NCBI GenBank assembly: GCA_002315375.1
Contig: DCHR01000024.1
Span: 1-35,961 of the forward strand
Origin: Treponema sp. UBA1747
GTDB lineage: Bacteria; Spirochaetota; Spirochaetia; Treponematales; Treponemataceae
Direction: 5' to 3'
DNA length: 35,961 nt
Part shown: positions 26,119 to 34,013 of the stretch, piece after piece
Numbering within the stretch: the stretch's first letter is position 1
Layout: each line of letters begins with the position of its first letter
Translations under genes and position numbers: made by a program
The notes under the pieces: model-generated
The model's input: only the letters and a program-made list of their open reading frames with translations
Told to the model about the DNA's origin: nothing
The model's database searches: none

Positions 26119-26963
26119 TGGTAAAAAATAATTCAGCTGGAAACGAAATCAGCAAAACATTTATCTATATAATTTTCTTAATTATTTCATTTTTTGTAAT
26201 TTATCCTTTGGTTTATGTTGTAAGTGCAGCATTCTCTCCATCTAACAGTATTGCTGCTTTGAACATTGTTCCTTTTGGTGATGGATTTACATGGAAACAT
26301 TTCATCCATTTGTTCAAAAATACAAATTATGGTTTGTGGTTCAAAAACACCCTGATTATTTCTGTGGAAACAGCAGCACTTACTGTTGTAATTTCAGCCC
26401 TAAACGCATATGTTTTTTCGAGATTTAATTTTCCTTTCAAGAAACCTATGCTGATGTCACTTCTGATTCTGCAGATTTTTCCTTCCTTCGTTGGAATGGT
26501 TGCAATTTACGTAATTCTTTACCGAATAGGCGGACTGGATACTTTGTGGGGACTGGTTCTTGTTTATACTGCAGGTAACATTCCATACAATACCTGGATG
26601 GTAAAAAACTACATGGATACAATCAGTAAGTCTCTGGACGAAGCTGCCCGTATTGATGGTGCCAGCCACTTCAGAACTTTCTGGCAGATAAACCTGCCTG
26701 TAGCAAAACCAATCATTACTTTCCTTGGAATTACAAGTTTCACAGCTCCATGGATGGACTATATTTTCCCTAAAATGGTTCTGCGCTCTGTTGAAAAACA
26801 GACACTGGCTTTAGGTCTGTTCAGCTTTGTTTCAGACAAAAAGAATGAGTTTACAACCTTTGCAGCAGGTTCCCTTATTGTTGCTATCCCGTTTGTTATC
26901 TTCTTCCTGCTTACACAAAAAACTTTGATTACATCCTTTGGTAGTGCAGGTGTAAAGGAATAA
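26118..26963 (+). CDS. ABC sugar permease, MalG/GanQ type
   Basis: 281 aa, the normal length for this family. Six membrane helices, starting with FIYIIFLIISFFVIYPLVYV. The EAA loop begins at E175 (EAARIDGASHFRTFWQINLPV). It starts on the last base of the preceding stop (TAATG) with a GGAAGG just upstream. It pairs with the upstream permease. No ATP-binding subunit is encoded anywhere in the locus, so a shared MsmX/UgpC-like ATPase elsewhere must energise the transporter; this is inferred from known family behaviour. The GH35 gene begins 5 bp after the stop. Confidence 0.93.
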   Translation: MVKNNSAGNEISKTFIYIIFLIISFFVIYPLVYVVSAAFSPSNSIAALNIVPFGDGFTWKHFIHLFKNTNYGLWFKNTLIISVETAALTVVISALNAYVFSRFNFPFKKPMLMSLLILQIFPSFVGMVAIYVILYRIGGLDTLWGLVLVYTAGNIPYNTWMVKNYMDTISKSLDEAARIDGASHFRTFWQINLPVAKPIITFLGITSFTAPWMDYIFPKMVLRSVEKQTLALGLFSFVSDKKNEFTTFAAGSLIVAIPFVIFFLLTQKTLITSFGSAGVKE

Positions 26964-26968
26964 TTTGT

Positions 26969-29131
26969 ATGTACACTTTTGATAATGTCAGCTTGCTTCG
27001 TGATGGAAAACGCTGGTTCCCGATTATGGGAGAAATTCATTATTCCAGATACCCGGAAGAGTACTGGAAAGAAAGCCTCTGCAAGATGAAGGCGGGTGGG
27101 GTTGATATTGTTTCAGCCTATGTCATCTGGATTCATCATGAGGAAATTGAAGATGAATATGACTTTACCGGAAACCGTAATCTGAAAGCTTTTGTTCAAG
27201 CTTGTAAAGATTGTGATGTAAAACTTCTTCTCAGAATAGGACCATGGTGCCACGGTGAAGCCCGTAACGGCGGATTCCCTGACTGGCTTCTGAAAAAAGA
27301 TTTTGAAGTCCGCACTAACGATGAAAGATATTTTGCCACAGTTGAAAAATGGTATAAAAAAATCTTCGAACAGGTTTCTGAATTCTTCAAGGATGAAAAA
27401 ACAAATCCAATAATCGGAGTTCAGATTGAAAATGAGTTCGGACACTGCGGCGGACTTTATGATGAAACCGGCGAAATCCATATGCAGAGGCTTTACAAAA
27501 TGGCCTGTGATATCGGGTTCAAGGTTTCTCTTTATACGGCAACAGGCTGGGGTGGGGCAAGAACAGGCGGTCTCCTTCCTGTAATGGGTGGTTATTGTGA
27601 TGCTCCATGGGATTCACGCATTACAGAAATTGAACCAAGCGGAAACTATATTTTCACCTATGAACGGAATGACCATAATATTGGTTCTGATTACGGCTTT
27701 GGAACAGGTATAACCTTTGATTTGAAAAAGTTCCCGTACCTTACCGCAGAACTTGGCGGTGGACTGCAGGTAACTGCACACAGACGGACAATTGCAAAGG
27801 CTGATGATATCGGAGCCGTTTCTCTTGTAAAGATGGGCTCAGGGGTAAATCTCCTGGGGTATTACATGTATCATGGCGGAACCAATCCTGACGGAAAACT
27901 GACGACTCTGCAGGAAAGCAAAGAGACAGGTTATCCTAACGACCTGCCTGTTAAGTCTTACGACTTCAGAGCTCCAGTCCGGGAATTCGGACAGATATCA
28001 GATACCTTCAGAAGGCTTAAACTTTATTCTTATTTTGTTCACGATTACGGCTGTGATTTTTGCGCAATGGCAGCAGACATCCCGGAAGATAATCCTTCCA
28101 TGCCGGGAGATCTGGAAAATCTCCGTTATTCCTTCCGTACAGACGGAAAGAGGGGATACGCATTTGTGAACAATTATGTGCGCCTGAAAACAATGCCGGA
28201 ATTCAAAAATGTTCGGCTTACCGCACCTGATGGAACCGTCTTCCCTGAAACAGATATTGTAAACGGGGACTATTTCTTCTGGCCTTTCAATATAAGCTTC
28301 GGAAGTACTCTTGTAAAAACAGCAACTGTTTCACCGCTTTGTAAAATTAACGGAAATCACGGACAACCTGTTTTTGTTTTTTATGATTCCCTGAAGAAAA
28401 GATCTGGCAATGATTATTTCCAGATTGAAGGTAAGTCTTCCGGTAAACCGGAGTTCCTGGTTCTTACTCAGGAAGATGCGCTGAACGCATGGAAAACAAA
28501 GAACAATGGACTTGTAATTACCGATGGTTCATTTATTGTTGAGTCTGATAAGGCAGAATACCTGACAGTCAGAAAGAATGGATTGGTTTATGTTTATCCT
28601 GAATTCCAGAAAGTTCCTGCCGGATTTGAAAAAGTTGAACCTGTTAATAAAAACATAGATTCGAAGCTTCCGTCATATAATTTTGCATGTTACAGAATAA
28701 GCGGTCTTTCAGAGAAAATAGAAAATCCTGTAGATGCAAAGGAAATCAGTTCTGATGAAAATACTGTTACTTATTCAATAAATGCCGGAAATCTAATGAA
28801 TCAGTTTAGAAACAATTCAGAAAATATTAGTGATTGTTTCCTTTCTGTCAGTTACCTTGGTGAATCGGCAGAACTTTATGAAAAAGTAAAGGGTGAACGG
28901 AAACTACTTCTGGATAATTTCTATCTTGGTGAAGGTTATGACTGGGAAATCGGATTGAAGCGTTTCCTGAAATCAGACATTGATTTTTCTGATCTTGAGC
29001 TTGTAGTAAAAAGACTTAAGCCGGATGCAAAAATTTACTTTGAAAAACCGGCTGCTGTCGGTTCAGAAGGGGATGCAAAACTTCTGGGAACTTCAGCAGA
29101 GTTTGAATACAGATTCAGAATCAATGAATAA
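26969..29131 (+). CDS. GH35 beta-galactosidase, cytoplasmic
   Basis: 720 aa without signal peptide. The N-terminal (beta/alpha)8 barrel carries GH35 signatures: FPIMGEIHYSRYP, VSAYVIWIHHE, LLLRIGPWCHGEARNGGFPDW, acid/base E156 (VQIENEFG), nucleophile E261 (LTAELGGG) and YYMYHGGTNP. The C-terminal half is beta-rich and ends FEYRFRI. It should remove terminal beta-galactosyl residues from imported galacto-oligosaccharides, the last step of the pathway. Bacillus uses GH42 (GanA) at this point, so this is an alternative enzyme choice. The tight spacing to the permease genes places it as the last gene of the operon; a bidirectional terminator lies 130 bp downstream. Confidence 0.92.
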   Translation: MYTFDNVSLLRDGKRWFPIMGEIHYSRYPEEYWKESLCKMKAGGVDIVSAYVIWIHHEEIEDEYDFTGNRNLKAFVQACKDCDVKLLLRIGPWCHGEARNGGFPDWLLKKDFEVRTNDERYFATVEKWYKKIFEQVSEFFKDEKTNPIIGVQIENEFGHCGGLYDETGEIHMQRLYKMACDIGFKVSLYTATGWGGARTGGLLPVMGGYCDAPWDSRITEIEPSGNYIFTYERNDHNIGSDYGFGTGITFDLKKFPYLTAELGGGLQVTAHRRTIAKADDIGAVSLVKMGSGVNLLGYYMYHGGTNPDGKLTTLQESKETGYPNDLPVKSYDFRAPVREFGQISDTFRRLKLYSYFVHDYGCDFCAMAADIPEDNPSMPGDLENLRYSFRTDGKRGYAFVNNYVRLKTMPEFKNVRLTAPDGTVFPETDIVNGDYFFWPFNISFGSTLVKTATVSPLCKINGNHGQPVFVFYDSLKKRSGNDYFQIEGKSSGKPEFLVLTQEDALNAWKTKNNGLVITDGSFIVESDKAEYLTVRKNGLVYVYPEFQKVPAGFEKVEPVNKNIDSKLPSYNFACYRISGLSEKIENPVDAKEISSDENTVTYSINAGNLMNQFRNNSENISDCFLSVSYLGESAELYEKVKGERKLLLDNFYLGEGYDWEIGLKRFLKSDIDFSDLELVVKRLKPDAKIYFEKPAAVGSEGDAKLLGTSAEFEYRFRINE

Positions 29132-29207
29132 AATTGATGTGAACAAACAGGATGTGAAAACTGTAGCAGACTGATGCACATAAACTTTTTTTTGGGAGAG
29201 AAGTGTG

Positions 29208-29231
29208 CCGGAAAGAAACAGTTTGTTCCGG
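29208..29231. repeat. Imperfect inverted repeat in the convergent gap
   Basis: CCGGAA (29208-29213) and TTCCGG (29226-29231) flank a near-symmetric AAAC-A-GTTT core. No T-tract follows. It lies between the GH35 stop and the terminator; function unknown. Confidence 0.4.
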
Positions 29232-29261
29232 TCTGAAAATCTTAAGTGCCGTAACGACATG

Positions 29262-29296
29262 AAAAAAGCTGCCTTGTGTAAAGGCAGCTTTTTTTT
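29262..29296. terminator. Bidirectional terminator between GH35 and the chemoreceptor gene
   Basis: AGCTGCCTT (29267-29275) pairs with AAGGCAGCT (29281-29289), loop GTGTA. It is flanked by six A on the left and eight T on the right, so it works on either strand for the two converging genes. Confidence 0.9.
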
Positions 29297-29343
29297 GAGT
29301 GAATAAGGGGGGGCAGAAAGAACTTCCCTTATTGTTCAATTAT

Positions 29344-30963
29344 TTATTTTAGAATTCCAGCAATTCTTGAAGAAACCTCTTCGTTGTCCTTTGCACTGCT
29401 GTGAATGTCATCGATGGCATAAGAAATCTGTGGCAGCATTTCATTGATTGAGCTGACCTTTTCTTTAAGAGACGCAGAGGTTGTTGTTACGCTTTCTATT
29501 CCTGCGTTCTGATTTGCAATCTGATTTACTACTTCTTCAATAATCTGGGCATTATCTTCTGAAACAGAAACAACCTTGTTTACGGAATTCATGATTTCCT
29601 TTGTTCCTATGTCCATTTCACTGATTCCGTGAAGGATTTCTTCCATTGAATCAAAAGTCTGTTTGATTTCTTCTTCGCTTTTCTTTGTTGCATCAGCGAA
29701 AATAGAAACAGATTCAGCAGTTTCTTTTACCACCTGTGTGTTCTGGGAAAGAATTTCTGCAACCTTCTGGGCATTATTTGCAGTTTCAAAAGAAAGCTTT
29801 CTGATTTCCTGGGCGATAACGCTGAAGCCTTTACCGTTGGCTCCTGAATGAGCAGCTTCAATTGAAGCGTTCATGGCCAGCAGGTTTGTCTGCTGTGCGA
29901 TTTTATCTACAGTGGTAACGAAATCAGAAATTCTCTTTGAGGAAATATCTACTTTATCAACATTTTCAACTATCTTTGTAATCAATTCATTCTGTTGTGC
30001 CAGGAGACTTGTTACTTCAACCATACCCTGGCGCCGCTTTCCGGCAATCAAATCGATTTGTGAAAGATTTGATGAAATCTGTGTAATTGCGCTGGAGATT
30101 TCCATAATAGAACGGTTCTGTTCCATAAGACTGTTGGACATTACAGTAGAGCGCTCATTCACTACGTCACTGGCGTTTTTAATATTCAATGACTGGCGGT
30201 CCAGATCTTCAGCTTCTTCTGTCAGATATTTATAAACTTCCTGAATTGAATTAACACTCTGGCTGGCAGCATCGGCAGCCCCATTAAGTTTCTGACCGAT
30301 GTTCATGGATTCTTTTATCTGTCCCAAAACATTTGTAATAGTTTTAAGACTTTCCTCTGCCTGTTCATGTTCTTTTTCTGAATGTTCAACTATTTCGGTA
30401 TTATCTCTTTCTGCTGCAATCAGAAGAAAGTTGGAACAAAAAATAGCAAAGGTATTGATAATCAGTCCGGAAATCCATTCTTTTGGTTCAGACATGAACT
30501 GTTCCGGAAAATGAAGAATGAAGGTGCTGCTCAAGAGAAGTATTTCGCAGATAATCATAAACAGGACCAGTTGTCTTTTCTTGAAGGCAATCATTGAGTT
30601 GAAACAGGCAATGGCACAGCAGAAGCAGCCGGTTCTATAACTTACGACTGGAGTTGTTTGTGCTGAAGTAAAAAAAGCTATTACAAAGCAGGACAGTAAA
30701 AGGACTACTGTAGTCATAAAAGACCCGAACATTATTTTTCCTTTCTTTGTAATAAACATTGAGGCTAAACAGATTAAACTCAGGAAAAAAATCGGAATGC
30801 CGGTTGTAGGTTTCCCAAGTGCAATGAGACAAATGGAAAATAAAACGAACATAATGCAAACGATTACATCACCAGTCAGGAGAATCCGGACTTTTTTCTG
30901 GTCTTTGTAACGTAATGAATCCATTACTTCTTGCGTAGGTAAAAAACGGTCAGACAAGCGCAT
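29344..30963 (-). CDS. Methyl-accepting chemotaxis protein with integral-membrane sensor
   Basis: 539 aa. RBS GAGG 7 nt before the ATG on the minus strand. The N-terminus (about 25-190) consists of roughly six hydrophobic helices (ILLTGDVIVCIMFVLFSICL to FAIFCSNFLLIAA) with no periplasmic ligand domain such as dCache. After a short linker the long coiled coil (about 200-539) carries the chemoreceptor tip (IAQQTNLLAMNASIEAAHSG, then GKGFSVIAQEIRKL at about 357-392), which docks CheA/CheW. No classic HAMP and no C-terminal CheR-tethering pentapeptide are evident. It may sense a membrane-borne or cytoplasmic cue. It is convergent with the galactan operon, so a role in taxis to galactose is possible but unsupported. 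Confidence 0.92.
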   Translation of the reverse strand: MRLSDRFLPTQEVMDSLRYKDQKKVRILLTGDVIVCIMFVLFSICLIALGKPTTGIPIFFLSLICLASMFITKKGKIMFGSFMTTVVLLLSCFVIAFFTSAQTTPVVSYRTGCFCCAIACFNSMIAFKKRQLVLFMIICEILLLSSTFILHFPEQFMSEPKEWISGLIINTFAIFCSNFLLIAAERDNTEIVEHSEKEHEQAEESLKTITNVLGQIKESMNIGQKLNGAADAASQSVNSIQEVYKYLTEEAEDLDRQSLNIKNASDVVNERSTVMSNSLMEQNRSIMEISSAITQISSNLSQIDLIAGKRRQGMVEVTSLLAQQNELITKIVENVDKVDISSKRISDFVTTVDKIAQQTNLLAMNASIEAAHSGANGKGFSVIAQEIRKLSFETANNAQKVAEILSQNTQVVKETAESVSIFADATKKSEEEIKQTFDSMEEILHGISEMDIGTKEIMNSVNKVVSVSEDNAQIIEEVVNQIANQNAGIESVTTTSASLKEKVSSINEMLPQISYAIDDIHSSAKDNEEVSSRIAGILK

Positions 30964-31020
30964 ATTTAGCCTCTTTTTCTATTTATAGAATTATTATAAC
31001 TTATTTTTGATATTTTGGAG

Positions 31021-31035
31021 ATAACAATTTGTTAT
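31021..31035. promoter_or_regulatory. 15-bp perfect palindrome in the divergent promoter region
   Basis: ATAACAA-T-TTGTTAT, between the divergent chemoreceptor and Hsp20 genes. Its centre is about 63 bp upstream of the predicted Hsp20 transcription start, a workable place for an activator or repressor. The half-site ATAACA recurs in the palindrome before pckG. Confidence 0.5.
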
Positions 31036-31064
31036 ATTGGGTATAGTGGATATGGTTATTATAT

Positions 31065-31080
31065 TGGCACGAAAAATGCT
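31065..31080 (+). promoter_or_regulatory. Sigma54 (RpoN) -24/-12 promoter of the Hsp20 gene
   Basis: TGGCACG (31065-31071), four A, ATGCT (31076-31080). GG and GC are separated by exactly 10 nt, and only one base differs from the consensus TGGCACG-N4-TTGCT. The predicted start is near 31091, about 85 nt before the ATG. Confidence 0.7.
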
Positions 31081-31090
31081 ATATACATAA

Positions 31091-31170
31091 TGCAGCAGGA
31101 ACAGAAAGTTCTGAACTGCAATCAGGAAACTCAAAAAGCTTCCGGCCATGTTCTAAATTATCAGGAGGTT
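31091..31170 (+). promoter_or_regulatory. Structured hsp20 leader: 5' stem-loop and possible SD-sequestering helix
   Basis: Starting at the predicted +1, TGCAG (31091-31095) pairs with CTGCA (31116-31120), enclosing GAAC/GTTC with loop AGAAA. Further on, AGCTTCC (31137-31143) can pair with GGAGGTT (31164-31170), covering the Shine-Dalgarno in a seven-pair helix with two G-U pairs. Such weak helices act as RNA thermometers in other small heat-shock genes; here it is inference from base pairing alone. Confidence 0.4.
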
Positions 31171-31175
31171 ATGAT

Positions 31176-31619
31176 ATGAACGAATTAGCACTTTTTAATG
31201 ACTTGTTTGATGGATTTGGAGATGACGGATATATTATGCCATCTTTCAATTTAAAAAAAGCTTTTGTTGCACCAAAGGTTGATGTAAAGGAAGATAAAGA
31301 CGCTTACACACTTGAAATGGATCTTCCTGGAAAAACTGAAAAGGACATCAAAATCGAATTGAACAGAAATGTTCTTACAATTTCTTCAGAAGAAAAATCT
31401 GAAAAAGAAGAAAAGAAAGAAGAGAAAGCCGAGGCTAAAGAAGCCGGTAAATATCTGATTAAAGAAAGAACTTACAGCAAATTCTCTCGCAGTTTTACAT
31501 TGCCTGAAGATGTAGACAGCGAAAAACTTACTGCAAAAGTAACCAATGGAGTTTTGTCTGTTACAATGCCTCGAAGAGCACTGGCTGCACCAAAACATAT
31601 TGCAATCACCGCTGCTTAA
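31176..31619 (+). CDS. hsp20: Small heat-shock protein, Hsp20/alpha-crystallin family
   Basis: 147 aa. A short N-terminal arm (NELALFNDLFDGFGDD) is followed by an alpha-crystallin domain from about residue 34 to 135: PKVDVKEDKDAYTLEMDLPG, KDIKIELNRNVLTISSE, FSRSFTLPEDVD, and the signature NGVLSVTMP. A highly charged Glu/Lys loop (EKSEKEEKKEEKAEAKEAG) sits where the dimerisation loop is expected. The C-terminal I-x-I motif (HIAIT) is present. It is an ATP-independent holdase that keeps unfolding proteins soluble in the cytoplasm. AGGAGG at 31163-31168 decides the start; the ATG at 31171 leads to an immediate stop. The promoter is of sigma54 type. A 35-aa gene follows 12 bp later. Confidence 0.95.
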   Translation: MNELALFNDLFDGFGDDGYIMPSFNLKKAFVAPKVDVKEDKDAYTLEMDLPGKTEKDIKIELNRNVLTISSEEKSEKEEKKEEKAEAKEAGKYLIKERTYSKFSRSFTLPEDVDSEKLTAKVTNGVLSVTMPRRALAAPKHIAITAA

Positions 31620-31631
31620 AGGAGGAACAGT

Positions 31632-31739
31632 ATGGGAGACAAAAACAAATCCAACAAGCCTAAAAAGACTTTGAAGGAAAAGAAACAGGAACAGCATCAA
31701 AAGCATACAAAAACCGCTGAAGCTCCTTCTGTAAAATAA
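31632..31739 (+). CDS. 35-aa Lys-rich microprotein co-transcribed with hsp20
   Basis: Short ORF starting MGDKNKSNKPKKTLKEKKQ and ending TAEAPSVK. AGGAGG at 31620-31625 lies 6 nt before the ATG and overlaps the hsp20 stop region, a near-ideal translation signal. The terminator begins 2 bp after the stop, so the ORF fills the operon end exactly. The product is strongly basic (12 Lys plus 2 His in 35), without hydrophobic segment or Cys, and probably disordered or helical. It may bind nucleic acid, ribosomes or the acidic loop of Hsp20; function unknown. Confidence 0.7.
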   Translation: MGDKNKSNKPKKTLKEKKQEQHQKHTKTAEAPSVK

Positions 31740-31740
31740 C

Positions 31741-31781
31741 AAAAAAGGCGGCTGCAAGAAAAATCTTGCAGCCGCCTTTTT
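31741..31781. terminator. Bidirectional terminator between the hsp20 operon and the GH3 gene
   Basis: GGCGGCTGCAAG (31747-31758) pairs perfectly with CTTGCAGCCGCC (31765-31776), loop of 6 nt, flanked by six A and five T. It serves the converging hsp20 and GH3 transcripts. Confidence 0.92.
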
Positions 31782-31844
31782 CTATGGAACAATTGGTGTT
31801 GAATCTGCCGAAACAACCCTTGTTCATGTTTTTGCAAAAAGTTT

Positions 31845-34013
31845 TTAGATTCTAACTACAATGCTTACAGGCTTTGTTGCGCCAAGTGTTTTTGAACGTT
31901 CTGTCGGAACAGAGTCTGCAATTGTGATTACATATTCGCCAGGAATCAGAATGCTGTTTCCGTTTTTATCGATGGTTTTGAAATCTTCGGCAGTAAGCTT
32001 GAAGGCTACATTCTTTTTTTCGCCTTTTTTGAGAGAAACCTTTTTGAACTGTTTCAAAGAACAGATTGGATCATCTGCTTTGCGGGTCTGTTTTGCAATG
32101 TAAAGCTGAACTGCATCTTTTCCGGCCATATCTCCGGTATTTGTAATATCAGCACTTACTGTCATACCCCATGAATCAGGTTTTCCGGCTTTGGCATCGA
32201 TATTTTTCAAATCCAGGTTATCGAATTTGAAACTTGTGTATGAAAGACCGAAGCCGAAAGGGAAGAGAGGTTCTTTTGTTGAATAACGGTAAGTACGGTT
32301 TTTCATGCTGTAGTTTTCAAAAGCAGGGAGATCTTTTGTTGCTTTTGGGAATGTAACAGGAAGATGTCCGGAAGGATTCTTTTCTCCGAAGATAACATTT
32401 GCAACAGCGTTTCCGCCCTCTTCACCCGGATACCATACATCAAGAATTGCATCTGCAATATCTTCAGGGAATGCAACTGCAGCACCGTTTGTAAGTACCA
32501 GGATTATAGGAGTTCCGCGGTCATGAACTGCTTTAAGGTAATTCATCTGCCATTCAGGAAGTTCGATAATGTCACGGTCACCCTTTGTAGTTTCTACAGA
32601 GTCACCTTCTTCTCCTTCCATCATGCCGTCAAGACCGAAACAGGCAATTACAACATCAGCACTTTCACAGGAACCTAAAGTCCATCCGCGCTGTTTGCTT
32701 GGAGCATACATTCCGCAGCCCATGTGATAATCGACTGCCAGTTCAGGCATTTCTTTCATTTTTCCTGTAAGGCCTTCAAGAATTGTTACCATTTTGGAGT
32801 TGAGACCGTAATAGTTACCCAGAAGGGCATCGATGCTGGAGGCTGCAGGTCCGATAATCTGAATCTTTTTCTTTTTGCTGTTCAAAGGAAGCAGATTGTT
32901 TTTGTTTTTCAAAAGAACGATAGATTCTTCTGCTACTTTAAGTGCGAGTTTACGGTTTTCTTCGGTATCTACATCTTTGAATCCAAGATTTGCCCATGGA
33001 AGTTTTTTGGGATTATCAAACATACCAAGTTTGAATCGGGTCATAAGCAGGCGGAAAACGGATTCGTTTACTTTTTCTTCCGAAAGGATTCCCTGTCTTA
33101 CAGCATCAATGGCTGCATGGTATGTACAGCCACAGTTCAGGTCACAGGTATTTTCTATGGCCAGGGCTGCACTTTCTGCAGGTGTTTTTGTTACTTTATG
33201 ATTTTCATGGAAGTCGCGGACAGCCCAGCAGTCAGAAACTACATGACCTTTGAAACCCCATTTTTCACGGAGAACTTCTTTTAAAAGGAATTTGCTTCCG
33301 TTACATGGTTCGTCGTAAAGGCGCTGATAGGCACCCATAACTGATTCTACTCCGTTATCAACCAGAGCTTTGAAAGCAGGGAGGTATGTTTCCCACAAAT
33401 CTTTTTTGCTTGGCTTGATGTTGTCTACATGGCGTCCGGCTTCAGGACCTGAGTGAACGGCAAAGTGCTTTGCACAGGCAGCGGTCTTCATGTATACAGG
33501 ATCGTCTCCCTGAAGTCCTTTAACTGCAGCAATACCCATTTCTGCGGTAAGAACCGGGTCTTCGCCATAAGTTTCCTGGGCACGGCCCCAGCGAGGATCA
33601 CGTACGATATTGATGTTAGGAGTCCAGAAGGTAAGTCCTGCAAACTGACCCCGGTTTCCTTTTTTTACAGATTCGTTGTATTTTGCACGGGCTTCATCAG
33701 AAATTACAGAATATTCCTTTTTTGCAAGATCAGTATCCCAGGTAGCTGCAAGGCCGATGGCCTGTGGGAAAACTGTAGCGGCGCCGTTACGTGCTACACC
33801 GTGAAGACCTTCATTCCACCAGTTATATTCAGGAATTCCAAGTCGTGGAACAGCCATGCTTTCATGAAGCATGAGAGATACTTTTTCTTCCAGTGTCATT
33901 TCGCCGATAAGGGCATTGATTTCGTCTATTCTTTCCTGTTCAATCTGTGCAACTGACTGGGCAGGGGATTCTTTTTTAGTTTTTACAACCTTTTTTGGTG
34001 CTGGTTTAGCCAT
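31845..34013 (-). CDS. GH3 beta-glucosidase/beta-xylosidase, probably cytoplasmic
   Basis: 722 aa. GH3 N-domain signatures: YNWWNEGLHGVARNG, ATVFPQAIGLAATWD, TFWTPNINIVRDPRWGRAQE, CAKHFAVHSGPE. The nucleophile is D261 (VVSDCWAV). The C-domain includes LLKNKNNLLPL and the acidic loop GEEGDSVE; LFPFGFGLSYTSF marks the junction to a fibronectin-III-like domain (about 620-722). The WWNE/ATVFPQ pattern is common in beta-xylosidase and beta-glucosidase subgroups, so the sugar cannot be fixed from sequence. The N-terminus is not a signal peptide but a Lys/Pro/Ala-rich stretch (AKPAPKKVVKTKKESPAQ), so action on imported oligosaccharides is likely. AAGGA lies about 8 nt before the start. It is monocistronic, with an AT-rich upstream region. 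Confidence 0.93.
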   Translation of the reverse strand: MAKPAPKKVVKTKKESPAQSVAQIEQERIDEINALIGEMTLEEKVSLMLHESMAVPRLGIPEYNWWNEGLHGVARNGAATVFPQAIGLAATWDTDLAKKEYSVISDEARAKYNESVKKGNRGQFAGLTFWTPNINIVRDPRWGRAQETYGEDPVLTAEMGIAAVKGLQGDDPVYMKTAACAKHFAVHSGPEAGRHVDNIKPSKKDLWETYLPAFKALVDNGVESVMGAYQRLYDEPCNGSKFLLKEVLREKWGFKGHVVSDCWAVRDFHENHKVTKTPAESAALAIENTCDLNCGCTYHAAIDAVRQGILSEEKVNESVFRLLMTRFKLGMFDNPKKLPWANLGFKDVDTEENRKLALKVAEESIVLLKNKNNLLPLNSKKKKIQIIGPAASSIDALLGNYYGLNSKMVTILEGLTGKMKEMPELAVDYHMGCGMYAPSKQRGWTLGSCESADVVIACFGLDGMMEGEEGDSVETTKGDRDIIELPEWQMNYLKAVHDRGTPIILVLTNGAAVAFPEDIADAILDVWYPGEEGGNAVANVIFGEKNPSGHLPVTFPKATKDLPAFENYSMKNRTYRYSTKEPLFPFGFGLSYTSFKFDNLDLKNIDAKAGKPDSWGMTVSADITNTGDMAGKDAVQLYIAKQTRKADDPICSLKQFKKVSLKKGEKKNVAFKLTAEDFKTIDKNGNSILIPGEYVITIADSVPTERSKTLGATKPVSIVVRI

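Noticed and set aside
23422..26963. Calling the ABC genes a maltose transporter
   Set aside because: The family similarity is to MalEFG in general, but the locus has GH53 and GH35 and no amylase or maltodextrin enzyme; galacto-oligosaccharide transport fits better.
33453..33956. 167-aa and 186-aa plus-strand ORFs inside the GH3 gene (also 32724-33284)
   Set aside because: They lie antisense to conserved GH3 motifs, have unlikely composition and no RBS; they are by-products of codon usage.
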